A DNA stretch of 61,007 nucleotides from Paracoccaceae bacterium. GTDB taxonomy: Bacteria > Pseudomonadota > Alphaproteobacteria > Rhodobacterales > Rhodobacteraceae. The position numbers were made by a program, and so were the translations under genes. The stretch is taken from assembly GCA_014323785.1 (NCBI GenBank), contig JACONJ010000027.1:65001-126007 (forward strand), in the 5' to 3' direction. Positions within the stretch are counted from its first letter, which is position 1, and every line of letters begins with the position of its first letter. This document shows positions 49,333 through 57,791 of the stretch, one piece after another. The notes under the pieces are model-generated. The model saw nothing but the letters and a program-made list of their open reading frames with translations. It ran no database searches and was not told where the DNA came from.

Positions 49333-50049
49333 ATGGATCAATTTACGCGATTTGGTATTTATGTGGTGCCGGAAGGTGCATTTTATCGAATCGGCGCGGC
49401 CTGGCTGGGATGGGATTGCGTTGCGAGGCAGAAGGTCACGCGCCCGGACTGGCCGGAACTGCCCGGGGAGGACGCGCTGGTCACAGCCCCCCGTCAATAC
49501 GGGTTTCACGGCACGATCAAGCCACCCTTCCGACTGCTCAACGGCACCCGCCCCGAACAGCTGGCAGAGGCCGTTGCGGCCTTCTGTGGCCAGCAGGGGC
49601 CAGTTAGCCTGCCGAAATTAGAGGTGCGCAGGTATGGCAAGGTCATCGCGATTGTCCCGACCACTCCAAGTGCCGCACTTGTGCGCCTGGCCGCCGATAC
49701 GGTGCGGTCACTGGACAGGTTCCGCGCGCCCGCAAACATGGTGGATCTGGCGCGGCGGCGCAAAGTCGGCCTGACCGACTGGCAAGAGGGCTACCTGCGT
49801 GATTGGGGTTTCCCATATGTGATGGAGGAGTTCCGGTTTCACCTGACCCTCACCGGCCCCCTGGGCGATAAGGCTGACGCCGTTGCGCGTGGCCTGGCGG
49901 CCCGGTTCCGGGCGCATCTTCCCGCGCCCTTCATAATCGACAGCCTGTGCCTGATGGGAGAGGGCGCAGACAGACGGTTCCACATGATCCACCGCTACCC
50001 TCTTTCCGGTTTAAGGCACACACAAGACTGCGGCGATGCTGGACTCTAA
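49333..50049 (+). CDS. DUF1045 protein, phosphonate-metabolism associated
   Basis: A 238-residue DUF1045 protein. It shows RFGIYVVPEGAFYRIGAAWL at the N-terminus, YGFHGTIKPPFRL (first HxT-like 2H motif) and FRFHLTLTGPLGD (second), the pattern of 2H phosphoesterases. Such genes are found next to phnM and phnN in C-P lyase operons and may act on a phosphoribosyl intermediate. Here no other phn gene remains. Three ATGs follow each other (49327-49335); the third has GGGCGG at the best distance. The much longer open frame from 49108 runs antisense to the phnM remnant and is not real. Confidence 0.88.
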   Translation: MDQFTRFGIYVVPEGAFYRIGAAWLGWDCVARQKVTRPDWPELPGEDALVTAPRQYGFHGTIKPPFRLLNGTRPEQLAEAVAAFCGQQGPVSLPKLEVRRYGKVIAIVPTTPSAALVRLAADTVRSLDRFRAPANMVDLARRRKVGLTDWQEGYLRDWGFPYVMEEFRFHLTLTGPLGDKADAVARGLAARFRAHLPAPFIIDSLCLMGEGADRRFHMIHRYPLSGLRHTQDCGDAGL

Positions 50050-50105
50050 CGGATGAATGGTTGCGTTGGCGATCTCCTCGGATTGAGGCGCGGATATGGT
50101 GGTGC

Positions 50106-50345
50106 TTATCGCGGGTGGTATCTCTGATCAGTCGTGATCTCTTGTGCTTGGACGACAACATCGTGTTCGCCTTCTTTGCCAAGAGTTGGTGTTTTAAGCA
50201 CCTTGTCAACTCTAACACCTATTCCTTCCATGAATTTACCATCGCCAGGGAAAGGTAAGTTCCTTTCCTCTTCCTCGGTGTAAATTTCTTCGCACGTGCC
50301 ATCTTTTCGTTGAATAACCCAACGAATTTTCACTTGGTTTCTCAT
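50106..50345 (-). CDS. Small hypothetical protein, AT-rich
   Basis: A 79-residue protein, MRNQVKIRWVIQRKDGT to QRYHPR, strongly charged and with no signal peptide or membrane segment. The start is preceded by GAAGGGG. GC content is clearly lower than in neighbours, which suggests recent acquisition. No family recognised; the EEIYTEEEERNLPFPGDG stretch is distinctive. The upstream extension to 50489 is not used. The next 350 bases (50346-50701) carry no other gene I can support. Confidence 0.5.
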   Translation of the reverse strand: MRNQVKIRWVIQRKDGTCEEIYTEEEERNLPFPGDGKFMEGIGVRVDKVLKTPTLGKEGEHDVVVQAQEITTDQRYHPR

Positions 50346-50701
50346 TCCGGCCCCTTCGCTTGCTTGTGTGGTGGTTGATGGTGAACTGAATGTCAATCTA
50401 TTCAAACGGCGGCGGGTGTATCCAGGGTGTCTTCCGGCCATCCTGACGGCAATGCGCTGAAATGTCGAAACCGCCCAGGGGACGGTCACAGTGAGACAGT
50501 CACGCCCCCGGCTTTTAGGCCCTTGGACAAGGTCAAATCATGCAATGGTTGACGGGATGGTTCTGTTGCGCCTAGAGTCCCTGTGCCTTTGGCCCGGTCA
50601 AAAAGGGCCGAATTGGTGCCGCAATCACCGCGTTCCGGGCGATTGGCGGTTTTTTGACACATGGCACCGCCATAAAGGTGCCCCTGCCAGGGAGGGTTCC
50701 C

Positions 50702-52375
50702 ATGCCCATGACCTATCGTACTGCCGAGGCACTGCCAACGCATATTCACGCGGCTGCCAAAGCCATCCGCCACGGGGGCACTGCCATGTCCCGGCGAGAG
50801 TTCCTGTCAACGGCCAGCATCTTTGGTGCCTCTGCCGCGACTGCCTATGGCATGCTTGGCCTGCCCGCGCCCGCACAGGCACAAGGCATGGCGCGGATGG
50901 GCGGCACCGCACGGCTGCATGGCATCCTGCGCACGATGAAGGATCCGGTGACCTTTGATCACATCACGCTGGCCAATTTCGCGCGTGGATGGCTGGAATA
51001 CCTGATCGCCTATAACAGTGATGGCACCTTCACCCCGGTTCTGCTGGACGGGTGGGAGGTGAACCAGGACGCATCGCAATACAGGCTGATGGTGCGCCCG
51101 GGTGTGACCTGGAACAACGGTGCGCCCTTTACCGCCGCCGATGTGGCCTTTAATATAGCCCGGTTCTGTGATGGCAGTATCGAAGGCAACGCGCTGGCCC
51201 CCCGGTTTGGTGCACTGCGCGATGCGGATACGGGCCGCGCCCGCGCGGGGGCCATCGAGGTTGTCGATGATATGACTGTTGTTCTGAACCTGTCAGAACC
51301 CGACATCGCGCTGGTGCCGAACCTGGCAGAGTACCAATCGGCAATCGTGCATCAAGGTTTCGATGCCGCCGGGATGATATCAAACCCGATCGGGACGGGC
51401 CCCTATATTCCGACCAGTTATGAGGTCGGTGTGCGCGGCGTTCTTGAGCGGAACACAAAACACACTTGGTGGAATGAAGGCAATGGTGCCTGGCTCGACC
51501 GGGTAGAGTTCATTGATTACGGCGAAGACCCCGTCGCTTATCTGGCGGCGGCGGAATCCGACGAAATCGACCATGTCTATGCGCTGGAAGGCGATTTTGT
51601 GAATATCTTCAACGCGCTGGAAGGGTGGAGGGTATCTGAGGCAATCACATCCTCAACCATCGTGATCCGCCCCAACCAAGCCACCCGCGTGGGTGACATC
51701 CAGCCCTATGCCGATGCCCGCGTACGCCGGGCCCTGGCCCTGGCGGTTGACAATCAGGTGATCCTTGATCTTGGCCAGGCAGGCCAGGGTGTGGTGGCGG
51801 AAAACCACCATGTTGCGCCGGTGCATCCGGAATACTCGCCCATGCCCGCCCCCCTCACGCGTGATCCCGAAGCCGCCATGGCCCTTCTGGACGCGGCCGG
51901 GATGGCGGATTTTGAGCATGAGTTGATTTCTCTCGATGCGGGGTTCACCAGGGACAGTGCCGATGCCTGCGCCGCCCAGTTGCGCGATGCAGGGATCAAG
52001 GTGGCGCGGGTGGTGCTCCCGTCCTCATCCTACTGGAATGACTGGAACAACTTTGCGTTCTCGGCGACGATCTGGTCGCATCGGCCATTCGCGGTGCAGA
52101 TTTTCCCGGTAGCTTATGTTTCGGGCGCGATCTGGAACGAAACCGGTGTTGCAAATGCCGATATCGATGCGCTGGTCGCCGAAGCGGTGCGCACATCGGA
52201 TGTAGAAGCACGGCGCAAGATCATGGCCGACGTCCAACGGATCATGCAGGACGAAGGCGTGATTATTCAGCCGTATTGGCGATCACTTTACAGCAGCCAC
52301 AAGGATCGCCTCAAAGGGGCCGATATCCATGTCAGCCAGGTGGTGGATCCGCGCCTGATATATTGGGAGGCATGA
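50702..52375 (+). CDS. Peptide/nickel-type ABC transporter substrate-binding protein (SBP_bac_5), Tat-exported
   Basis: A 557-residue solute-binding protein of the dipeptide/oligopeptide class (cluster C). Residues ~30-60 hold a Tat leader MSRREFLSTASIFGASAATA, preceded by a 28-residue N-terminal part. The mature protein shows YNSDGTFTPVLLDGWEVNQD, WNNGAPFTAADVAFNIARF, GTGPYIPTSYE and ADARVRRALALAVDNQVIL. GGAGGG lies 6 nt before the chosen start; a start at MSRREF is also possible. No permease or ATPase genes follow; a terminator does. Ligand unknown. Confidence 0.9.
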   Translation: MPMTYRTAEALPTHIHAAAKAIRHGGTAMSRREFLSTASIFGASAATAYGMLGLPAPAQAQGMARMGGTARLHGILRTMKDPVTFDHITLANFARGWLEYLIAYNSDGTFTPVLLDGWEVNQDASQYRLMVRPGVTWNNGAPFTAADVAFNIARFCDGSIEGNALAPRFGALRDADTGRARAGAIEVVDDMTVVLNLSEPDIALVPNLAEYQSAIVHQGFDAAGMISNPIGTGPYIPTSYEVGVRGVLERNTKHTWWNEGNGAWLDRVEFIDYGEDPVAYLAAAESDEIDHVYALEGDFVNIFNALEGWRVSEAITSSTIVIRPNQATRVGDIQPYADARVRRALALAVDNQVILDLGQAGQGVVAENHHVAPVHPEYSPMPAPLTRDPEAAMALLDAAGMADFEHELISLDAGFTRDSADACAAQLRDAGIKVARVVLPSSSYWNDWNNFAFSATIWSHRPFAVQIFPVAYVSGAIWNETGVANADIDALVAEAVRTSDVEARRKIMADVQRIMQDEGVIIQPYWRSLYSSHKDRLKGADIHVSQVVDPRLIYWEA

Positions 52376-52399
52376 CTGCTACAAGACCCCCGACACAAA

Positions 52400-52440
52400 G
52401 GAAGGGGAGCCGTCCGTGCGGCGGCTTCCCCTTCCCCTTT
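52400..52440. terminator. Bidirectional terminator between binding protein and DUF2165 gene
   Basis: GGAAGGGGAGCCG and CGGCTTCCCCTTCC form a ~13-bp stem with one bulge and a short loop. It lies 25 nt after the stop of the plus-strand gene and abuts the stop of the minus-strand gene, followed by CCTTTC. It probably serves both. Confidence 0.8.
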
Positions 52441-52925
52441 CAGATCAACAGCACTATCAAAACGAAGAACCCCCAATACATCAGCATGAAGTGGCTTGAT
52501 TGCGCCCACTGGTGGCAATACCAATAGGCAAAGTAGTTCCCCCCGATCACGAAACCAGCCCAGATCAGGGTAAAGAACGTGGTACTCAGCACTGCGGCCC
52601 CCGTGGCCAGCACAACCGATGCTGCACCCCCCGCTGCCAGAACCAGCAGAACCGCCGAGACAAAAAGCACAACCGCCGCCGAGGTTTCGGCCAGCCGAAT
52701 GGCGTGGAAAAGCCGCGTCACCATCGCGGGGTCGTCAACCCGCCGGTGCGCCAGAAGGCGGTAGTGTTCCGGATCCTGTTCGGCCATCAGGTCAAAGCGC
52801 ACGACCGCTGCCAAGACATCTTCGTTCAGCTTCGGGTGGCACCAATTGTCGGCCACCGCCACCGCCATCCAGACGCCAAGACTGGCCACCAGTGCCGCCT
52901 CGACAAGAAGTATGATGACGTCCAT
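52440..52925 (-). CDS. DUF2165 family small integral membrane protein
   Basis: A 161-residue protein with four predicted membrane segments (LLVEAALVASLGVWMAVAVA, AAVVLFVSAVLLVLAAGG, VVLATGAAVLSTTFFTLIWA, FMLMYWGFFVLIVLLI). The signature GGNYFAYWYCHQWAQSSHF near the end matches DUF2165. Function unknown. It is the last gene of a minus-strand operon with a TauD-type dioxygenase, 10 nt apart. Confidence 0.82.
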   Translation of the reverse strand: MDVIILLVEAALVASLGVWMAVAVADNWCHPKLNEDVLAAVVRFDLMAEQDPEHYRLLAHRRVDDPAMVTRLFHAIRLAETSAAVVLFVSAVLLVLAAGGAASVVLATGAAVLSTTFFTLIWAGFVIGGNYFAYWYCHQWAQSSHFMLMYWGFFVLIVLLI

Positions 52926-52935
52926 TCCGGCCGCC

Positions 52936-53829
52936 CTAGGCGGCGGCGCATGGCAATCGCATCGCCGACAGGCCGTCACTGTCGCGCACGCTGGAACAGA
53001 TGCTGATCAGTTTGCGCGGTTCTTCATAGGGCCAGGGGGTGCCGCGATGCATCACCGCGCGCTGGTCCCACAACAGCACATCCCCGACAGACCAGTTGTG
53101 CGCATAGACGAATTGGGGCTGCGTGCAAAACGCCACCAGCGCGTCCAGCAGCGCGGCACTCTCACCCTCATCATAGCCATCGACAAGAAAGGCATGGCTG
53201 GCGAGATACAGTGCCTCTCGCCCGTTGACGGGATTTGTCCAGACCGAATGCCAGTGTTGATCGGGCCATTTGTTGAACATCGGCAGGCGTGAAAGTTCTT
53301 CAGAGATTTTCTTGCGCGAGTGGCTGTAGCGGTGCCAGATTCCGCGCCCTTCGATCCGGGCCTTCAGATCGGCGGGCAGCGCGGCCCATGCCGCACGGGT
53401 TGAGGCCAGTTCCGTCGCCCCGCCGGTTGATGGCACGATCCGCGCCGTCAGGATGTTAACAAGCGCAGGAACCGGAAGGAACGTGCTGTCGGAATGCCAC
53501 AGGAAGTTTGATTTAAGGTTGAGCGTGTGCAGATCCATCTCCTCGGACGTCGTGCCATCCTCCCGAACATTGGATACTTCCGGAATTTTGTAGGCTTCGC
53601 CCGGTTTCCGCTCATCGGCAAGGCGGTCTTCGATTGGACCAAACAGCCCGGCAATCTCTTGGTGTTTCTCTCCGTTCAAATCCTGGCCACGGAACAGAAG
53701 TGCGGAATGCTCCTCAAACAGCGCACGTATTTCGGGGAAGATGCAATCCGCGGTCACATCCATCAGATTAAGGCCCGTCACCTCCACACCAAAGGCGGGG
53801 GTCAGCGGGGTCAGGGTCATCTTTGGCAT
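52936..53829 (-). CDS. TauD/TfdA-family 2-oxoglutarate/Fe(II) dioxygenase
   Basis: A 297-residue dioxygenase. The iron ligands are the HxD in NFLWHSDSTFLPVP and the distal His in RAVMHRGTPWPYEE; EEPRKLISICSSVRD carries the 2-oxoglutarate Arg region. The family includes taurine, 2,4-D and other acid dioxygenases. The substrate here is unknown; sulfonates or aromatic ethers are possible. It lies in the gene row amidohydrolase-FAD oxidoreductase-dioxygenase-DUF2165. Confidence 0.92.
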   Translation of the reverse strand: MPKMTLTPLTPAFGVEVTGLNLMDVTADCIFPEIRALFEEHSALLFRGQDLNGEKHQEIAGLFGPIEDRLADERKPGEAYKIPEVSNVREDGTTSEEMDLHTLNLKSNFLWHSDSTFLPVPALVNILTARIVPSTGGATELASTRAAWAALPADLKARIEGRGIWHRYSHSRKKISEELSRLPMFNKWPDQHWHSVWTNPVNGREALYLASHAFLVDGYDEGESAALLDALVAFCTQPQFVYAHNWSVGDVLLWDQRAVMHRGTPWPYEEPRKLISICSSVRDSDGLSAMRLPCAAA

Positions 53830-53847
53830 TTTGTGTTCTCCCTTGGC

Positions 53848-53940
53848 TGTCTTGCGTATCGGGTTTTGTCGGGCCGGTACATCATTGTCAATCGATTCTT
53901 AACCCTCTGGCCTGTCTTGCATATCGGGTTTTGTCCGGCC
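53848..53940. repeat. 28-bp duplicated segment at the 3' end of the FAD oxidoreductase gene
   Basis: A 28-bp sequence beginning TGTCTTGC and ending in GGGCC or CCGGCC occurs at 53848-53875 and 53913-53940 with 2 mismatches. The right copy encodes part of the C-terminus of the FAD gene (residues ~GRTKPDMQD); the left copy lies between this gene and the dioxygenase gene. It looks like a local tandem duplication that copied a gene end. Confidence 0.85.
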
Positions 53941-55353
53941 AAGGGCTTCGATCGCTTCGGCGGTCAGGTGTTTCACCCTCTCCCAGGCGGTGGATTTGCC
54001 GGGGTTCATCAAGCCTTTGGGATCAAGGCGCCTTTTCCAGGCCAGGTGCTGATAATCAGGCTGCATGTGGTTGCCTTCGATGACGTTCACATGGGCATCG
54101 TGGATGGTGAAGCCATGGGCCTTGTAGATCGCGTTGATCCTGGCCAGACGTTCGGGCGATGTGAACCATATGATCGGCAGATCGGCGGCGCAGATCACAC
54201 CATCGCCCCGGGTGAATTCGTGATGCGGCCAGACATCATCTCCAAGGGCATCATAAACCCGGGCGACAGTGGCCGTATCCGCAGGGTCAGGCACGCCGAT
54301 TTGCTGATAGGTCGCGCGGCGGTCTGATTTCAGAACCTGAAGCGTGGTGTGGTTATAGGCGAATTCAAACACATGGGGCAGTTTCCCGGCGGTGCGTTCG
54401 GCCTCATCCATGGCCAGATGCAGGATGCCGCCCTGGCGTGTGATCAGCGTGCGAAGAGCATCCAGTTGCGCCCGCGGCACCAAAGTTACCAACAGGTTCC
54501 GGCCCCCGGGCACACGGGTGTCAAGCCGGGGGAAGTAGTTGGCGATCCGCGCATCGACGACCGAGCAGAGTTTCCGGGCAATCGTGGCTTCCGGCACCGA
54601 GGCCAGCGCATAGCCCGCGGCATAGGCATCCTGGTAGGTATCAAACCCCGCCATGCAGCCGATCCAGTCATGGGATGGGACAGTGCGCAGGGTCACCTCG
54701 GTAATCGCACCGTTCATGCCCCAGGCGTGGTGGATTCGCAGAACATCCCTGCCTTTGAAAACATGTTCGGACGGTTCCGCCTCAAGCGACAGCACCTTTA
54801 GCGCACGGATATTGCCGTTTTCCCGAAGCGGCCCATTGGCGATCGAGCCGATCCCGGCAGACCCGCCCGCGACAAAGCCGCCCACCGTTGCGATATCCTG
54901 GGTTGAGGGGAACAACGCCATTTCCCGCCCATGGGGGGCGAGCGCGGCGTTGATATCGATCATCATGGCACCAGCTTCGACGCGGACAAAATCCTGTCCG
55001 ATCTCAAGAATTTTTCGCATTGCAGTTGTCTCGAGAATCAAACCGCCTTTCAGGGGGACAGCCTGGCCATAATTGCCCGTGCCACCGCCCCGAAGCGTGA
55101 CAGGAATGTCATGGGCATAGGCAACCGCCAGGCACCGGGCCAGTTCATCGGGCGTTTTGGGGCAAACCACAAGCTCCCCGAAAGAGTGCCGCAATTCGGC
55201 ATTCAAGATCGGCGAATACCAAAAGAAATCGCGGCTGCGTTTTTTGACTGCCGTGGGGTCATCCAGCACTTCAACCGGGGCCAGGGCAACCTGAATGGCG
55301 GGCCAATCGTGCGTGGTCTTGCGTATTACAGGGGTCGGGGCATTATCAGCCAT
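53899..55353 (-). CDS. FAD-binding oxidoreductase (FAD_binding_4, D-lactate dehydrogenase-like)
   Basis: A 484-residue flavoprotein of the PCMH/FAD_binding_4 fold. The FAD loop reads TLRGGGTGNYGQAVPLKGG, followed by GGFVAGGSAGIGSIANGPLR and the cap domain (IEGNHMQPDYQHLAWKRRLD, PKGLMNPGKSTAW). It probably oxidises a 2-hydroxy acid or similar substrate, with electrons to an unknown acceptor. It overlaps the amidohydrolase gene by 28 nt and ends before the dioxygenase. Neighbourhood suggests a shared catabolic pathway. Confidence 0.9.
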   Translation of the reverse strand: MADNAPTPVIRKTTHDWPAIQVALAPVEVLDDPTAVKKRSRDFFWYSPILNAELRHSFGELVVCPKTPDELARCLAVAYAHDIPVTLRGGGTGNYGQAVPLKGGLILETTAMRKILEIGQDFVRVEAGAMMIDINAALAPHGREMALFPSTQDIATVGGFVAGGSAGIGSIANGPLRENGNIRALKVLSLEAEPSEHVFKGRDVLRIHHAWGMNGAITEVTLRTVPSHDWIGCMAGFDTYQDAYAAGYALASVPEATIARKLCSVVDARIANYFPRLDTRVPGGRNLLVTLVPRAQLDALRTLITRQGGILHLAMDEAERTAGKLPHVFEFAYNHTTLQVLKSDRRATYQQIGVPDPADTATVARVYDALGDDVWPHHEFTRGDGVICAADLPIIWFTSPERLARINAIYKAHGFTIHDAHVNVIEGNHMQPDYQHLAWKRRLDPKGLMNPGKSTAWERVKHLTAEAIEALGRTKPDMQDRPEG

Positions 55354-56645
55354 GGGGTACCCTTTTGATATTCAGACAGGGGAACCGCCCGTGCCGCACC
55401 CGCGATCAGGTCAGAGAGGCCGGGCGTTTCAAAAAAGATCAAATCCTGCGACGCGGCATCATCGATCCACAGGGGCGCAAGCCCCATGGCGCGGCGGGCA
55501 GTGGTTGTGATTGTGCGCAAGTGGCGGCCAAAGGGGGGATCAAGATGCCCCGCCATCACTGCCAGCGACAGAGAGTGCAACGGATCATGCCGCCCGATGG
55601 GATAGAACGCATCGCGGACATTGTCCGTGCCGATCACAATGTTTACCCCGTGGGCGGCCAGTTCATGCAGCCGCGTCAGACCGCGCCGATCCGGCGTACC
55701 TGCACGGCGCCCTTGAAGGTAAAGGTTGGTTGAGGGAAGGACCGCCAGTGCAATGCTGGCCTTGGCCAGTTTCTCTGCAACCCGGGCGACGGTGTCGGCC
55801 TGTTGCGAGGCAAGGCTGCACGCATGGCTGCAAAAGACAGGGCCCTGAAACCCCGTTTCCAGTGCCACATCGGCGATGATCTCCAGCCCGTTCAATGCGG
55901 GGTCAAGCCCTTCATCAACATGAAAATCAAGCGGCAGGCCAAGCCGATCCGCCAGGCGGAACAGGGTCAACACCCCTTTGTGACGTTGCGCCTGATCAAA
56001 CAGGAAACTGCCAAGAACGGCACCATCCCGCGCCACCCGGCGCGCCACTTGTCGGGCGCGGTCAGTTTCGGCCATATCCTCTATGCTGGTCAGCGCGGCC
56101 CGTTGCAACGCGATTCCATCCTGCGCGGCGGCCTTGGCCAGTGCGCCAAGGATATCCCAGGCGATCGGTGCCTCCGGCGCATCAGGGCCTGTTGCCCAGT
56201 CCACATGGCTACGCACAGCCCCGCAGCCCGCGCTGCGCAATTCCCGCATGCCCCGGCGGGTGCGGTGGTCCAAATCCCCGGCGGTCCAATGTACCTTGTC
56301 CGCACGCTGCGCCCGGAGGGCCGCGGCCAGATCACCGCCCACATCGGCGATGCGGGTTATCGAGTGGCACTTGTCCAGATGCACATGCGCCTCGGCCAAA
56401 CGCGGCAGCACAATGCCCCGGGGCGGCTTTGCCCCAGAGTCTGGGTCAAGCCGCTGTGCACGCCCCGCTTCCAGAACCAGCGTTCCGCACAGAAGGTCGC
56501 CCTGACGCACACCGCCAAACCCATCGGGCCGGGCAAGCAGATCAACCGGCACGGCAAGACCCGGCAGCCGGGCAGCCCCCCCGTTGCCAAACCCTGTTGC
56601 CGTCACGTTCCGGGTTGTGTGCACGTTCACCCTGCCCATCCGCAT
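55326..56645 (-). CDS. Cytosine deaminase-like amidohydrolase
   Basis: A 439-residue amidohydrolase of the cytosine deaminase/AtzC group. Metal-binding pattern: PRLAEAHVHLDKCH near residue 90, VDWATGPD (His in VRSHVDW), LDFHVDEGLD, FCSHACSLAS and the Asp in IGTDNVRDAFYPI. Such enzymes deaminate or hydrolyse cytosine, creatinine or s-triazine rings. The start was set at MRMGRVNVH (RBS weak); the frame is open to 56795 with poor similarity. It is the first gene of the four-gene catabolic operon. Confidence 0.87.
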   Translation of the reverse strand: MRMGRVNVHTTRNVTATGFGNGGAARLPGLAVPVDLLARPDGFGGVRQGDLLCGTLVLEAGRAQRLDPDSGAKPPRGIVLPRLAEAHVHLDKCHSITRIADVGGDLAAALRAQRADKVHWTAGDLDHRTRRGMRELRSAGCGAVRSHVDWATGPDAPEAPIAWDILGALAKAAAQDGIALQRAALTSIEDMAETDRARQVARRVARDGAVLGSFLFDQAQRHKGVLTLFRLADRLGLPLDFHVDEGLDPALNGLEIIADVALETGFQGPVFCSHACSLASQQADTVARVAEKLAKASIALAVLPSTNLYLQGRRAGTPDRRGLTRLHELAAHGVNIVIGTDNVRDAFYPIGRHDPLHSLSLAVMAGHLDPPFGRHLRTITTTARRAMGLAPLWIDDAASQDLIFFETPGLSDLIAGAARAVPLSEYQKGTPWLIMPRPL

Positions 56646-56875
56646 GGAAGCGTTGCGTTTGAGGCCCTGGAATCTGTGCCAGAGACGCTGACACTCTGCC
56701 AGACCTGTGCGCATATTACAAGCGGCAGGAGGGCCAAAGTATCGGGTGGTCCCTATCCGAGAGCGTATCGTGTAGGATGGGTGCGGTTTGCGCATAGCAA
56801 TTTGAAACCAAGCGAAAAGCTTGATGCGTATCTTGAGGGTATCGGATCGCCAGAAAGCCGTATATCAACGGGGAC

Positions 56876-57436
56876 TCAGCCCGGACGGGTTGCCATCAGC
56901 CGTTTCACCTGCTGCTCAACCTTACGCTCAAACCCCTGTTCCATCCGTGCAAAAACGGCCTGGGCATCATCCATAGATTTTTGGAGTTCGTCAGCCGTGG
57001 CAGCATCAAATCCGCGTTGGAAAGCCTCAAGCAAGGCTTCTTCCTCCACGTCAAAGGCCCCATCCCAATCAGCCGCTTGGGTAAACCTTGACTGCTTCAG
57101 GCGCGTTGTGGCGTTTCTTATGCGGGTAAGTGCCTTGGACACATCATCATTTGCCTGCTTCAGGATTTCGTCCCGACCCTGAAGGGGGTCTTCCCGGTGC
57201 GTCAGCACCCGTGCACTGGACAAGGCATCCTCAACGCCGCGCAAGCCCTCACGTAACCGTGCCGCCCCGTTGCCGCGAAACTCGTCCAATGTAATATTTG
57301 CCGCTCTGATGTCCCGAACCTGCTTCATTGATGACCGATGGAGCAAGAAGGCAACAGCCACCCCGAACCAGGATGCCCCCGCACCAATCAATGAAAGCAA
57401 TTCGCCCGAATCAAGGCTGAATTCCGCACCGAACAC
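56876..57436 (-). CDS. Membrane-anchored coiled-coil protein of the tRNA-Met module
   Basis: A 186-residue protein started by GTG, only 2 nt after the stop of the STAS-like gene. An N-terminal segment (LLSLIGAGASWFGVAVAFLL) spans the membrane. From about residue 36 the rest is a charged, soluble, mostly helical region with heptad-like Leu/Ala patterns (VEDALSSARV, RIRNATTRLKQSR, LEAFQRGFDAATADELQKSM), predicted coiled coil, ending in basic KVEQQVKRLMATRPG. No family is recognised. Coupled translation with the STAS-like gene suggests the two proteins interact at the membrane, possibly as a sensor or scaffold. Confidence 0.6.
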   Translation of the reverse strand: MFGAEFSLDSGELLSLIGAGASWFGVAVAFLLHRSSMKQVRDIRAANITLDEFRGNGAARLREGLRGVEDALSSARVLTHREDPLQGRDEILKQANDDVSKALTRIRNATTRLKQSRFTQAADWDGAFDVEEEALLEAFQRGFDAATADELQKSMDDAQAVFARMEQGFERKVEQQVKRLMATRPG

Positions 57437-57438
57437 TT

Positions 57439-57774
57439 TTACTGCAATTGCCCCGCGTTCCTGACGCTAAGATTCCTGATCGTGGCTTCCAGCTGGCTTG
57501 TCACCGTAGGGCGGGCATCCAGCACATAACGCCCGTGGAACCCTTCAGGACCGCCGAGGGTGCGCAGGCTCTCACCGAACAGGCCCTGGAAAAAAGAACC
57601 GGTAACAGCCAGGACATAGTCCGGAATCTCAATTACAACCCGTTCTTCCGTGCCATCAAAACGGGACAGGTCCAAGCACTCACGCACCGCACGGCCCCGG
57701 TCGTGCCCGCTCAGGTTACGAACGTATTTGTCCCCCTTGCGGGTAAATCGTTCCAGGCTAAGCGTTTTCGTCAT
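57439..57774 (-). CDS. STAS-like protein (DUF4325-like)
   Basis: A 111-residue protein. The core ERVVIEIPDYVLAVTGSFF followed by GLFGES resembles the STAS-like domain called DUF4325, with beta strand, Ser/Phe loop and helix; ARPTVTSQLEATIRNL fits the final helix. STAS-like proteins act as anti-anti-sigma type switches or bind partner ATPases. No kinase or sigma factor is nearby. The start lies 17 nt after a small ORF; AGGATCCTTACGGGCC precedes it. The assignment is by pattern only and could be wrong. Confidence 0.5.
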   Translation of the reverse strand: MTKTLSLERFTRKGDKYVRNLSGHDRGRAVRECLDLSRFDGTEERVVIEIPDYVLAVTGSFFQGLFGESLRTLGGPEGFHGRYVLDARPTVTSQLEATIRNLSVRNAGQLQ

Positions 57775-57791
57775 GGCCCGTAAGGATCCTG

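Noticed and set aside
50346-50701. Coding potential upstream of the peptide-type binding protein
   Set aside because: Frames on both strands are short or overlap the start of the binding protein; only a weak TTGACG promoter-like element was noticed near 50549.
56720-56860. Segment with TAGGATGGGTGCGGTTTGCGCA resembling dispersed hairpin repeats
   Set aside because: Only one half-like copy with a 4-bp stem in the window; cannot be called a repeat family from one example.
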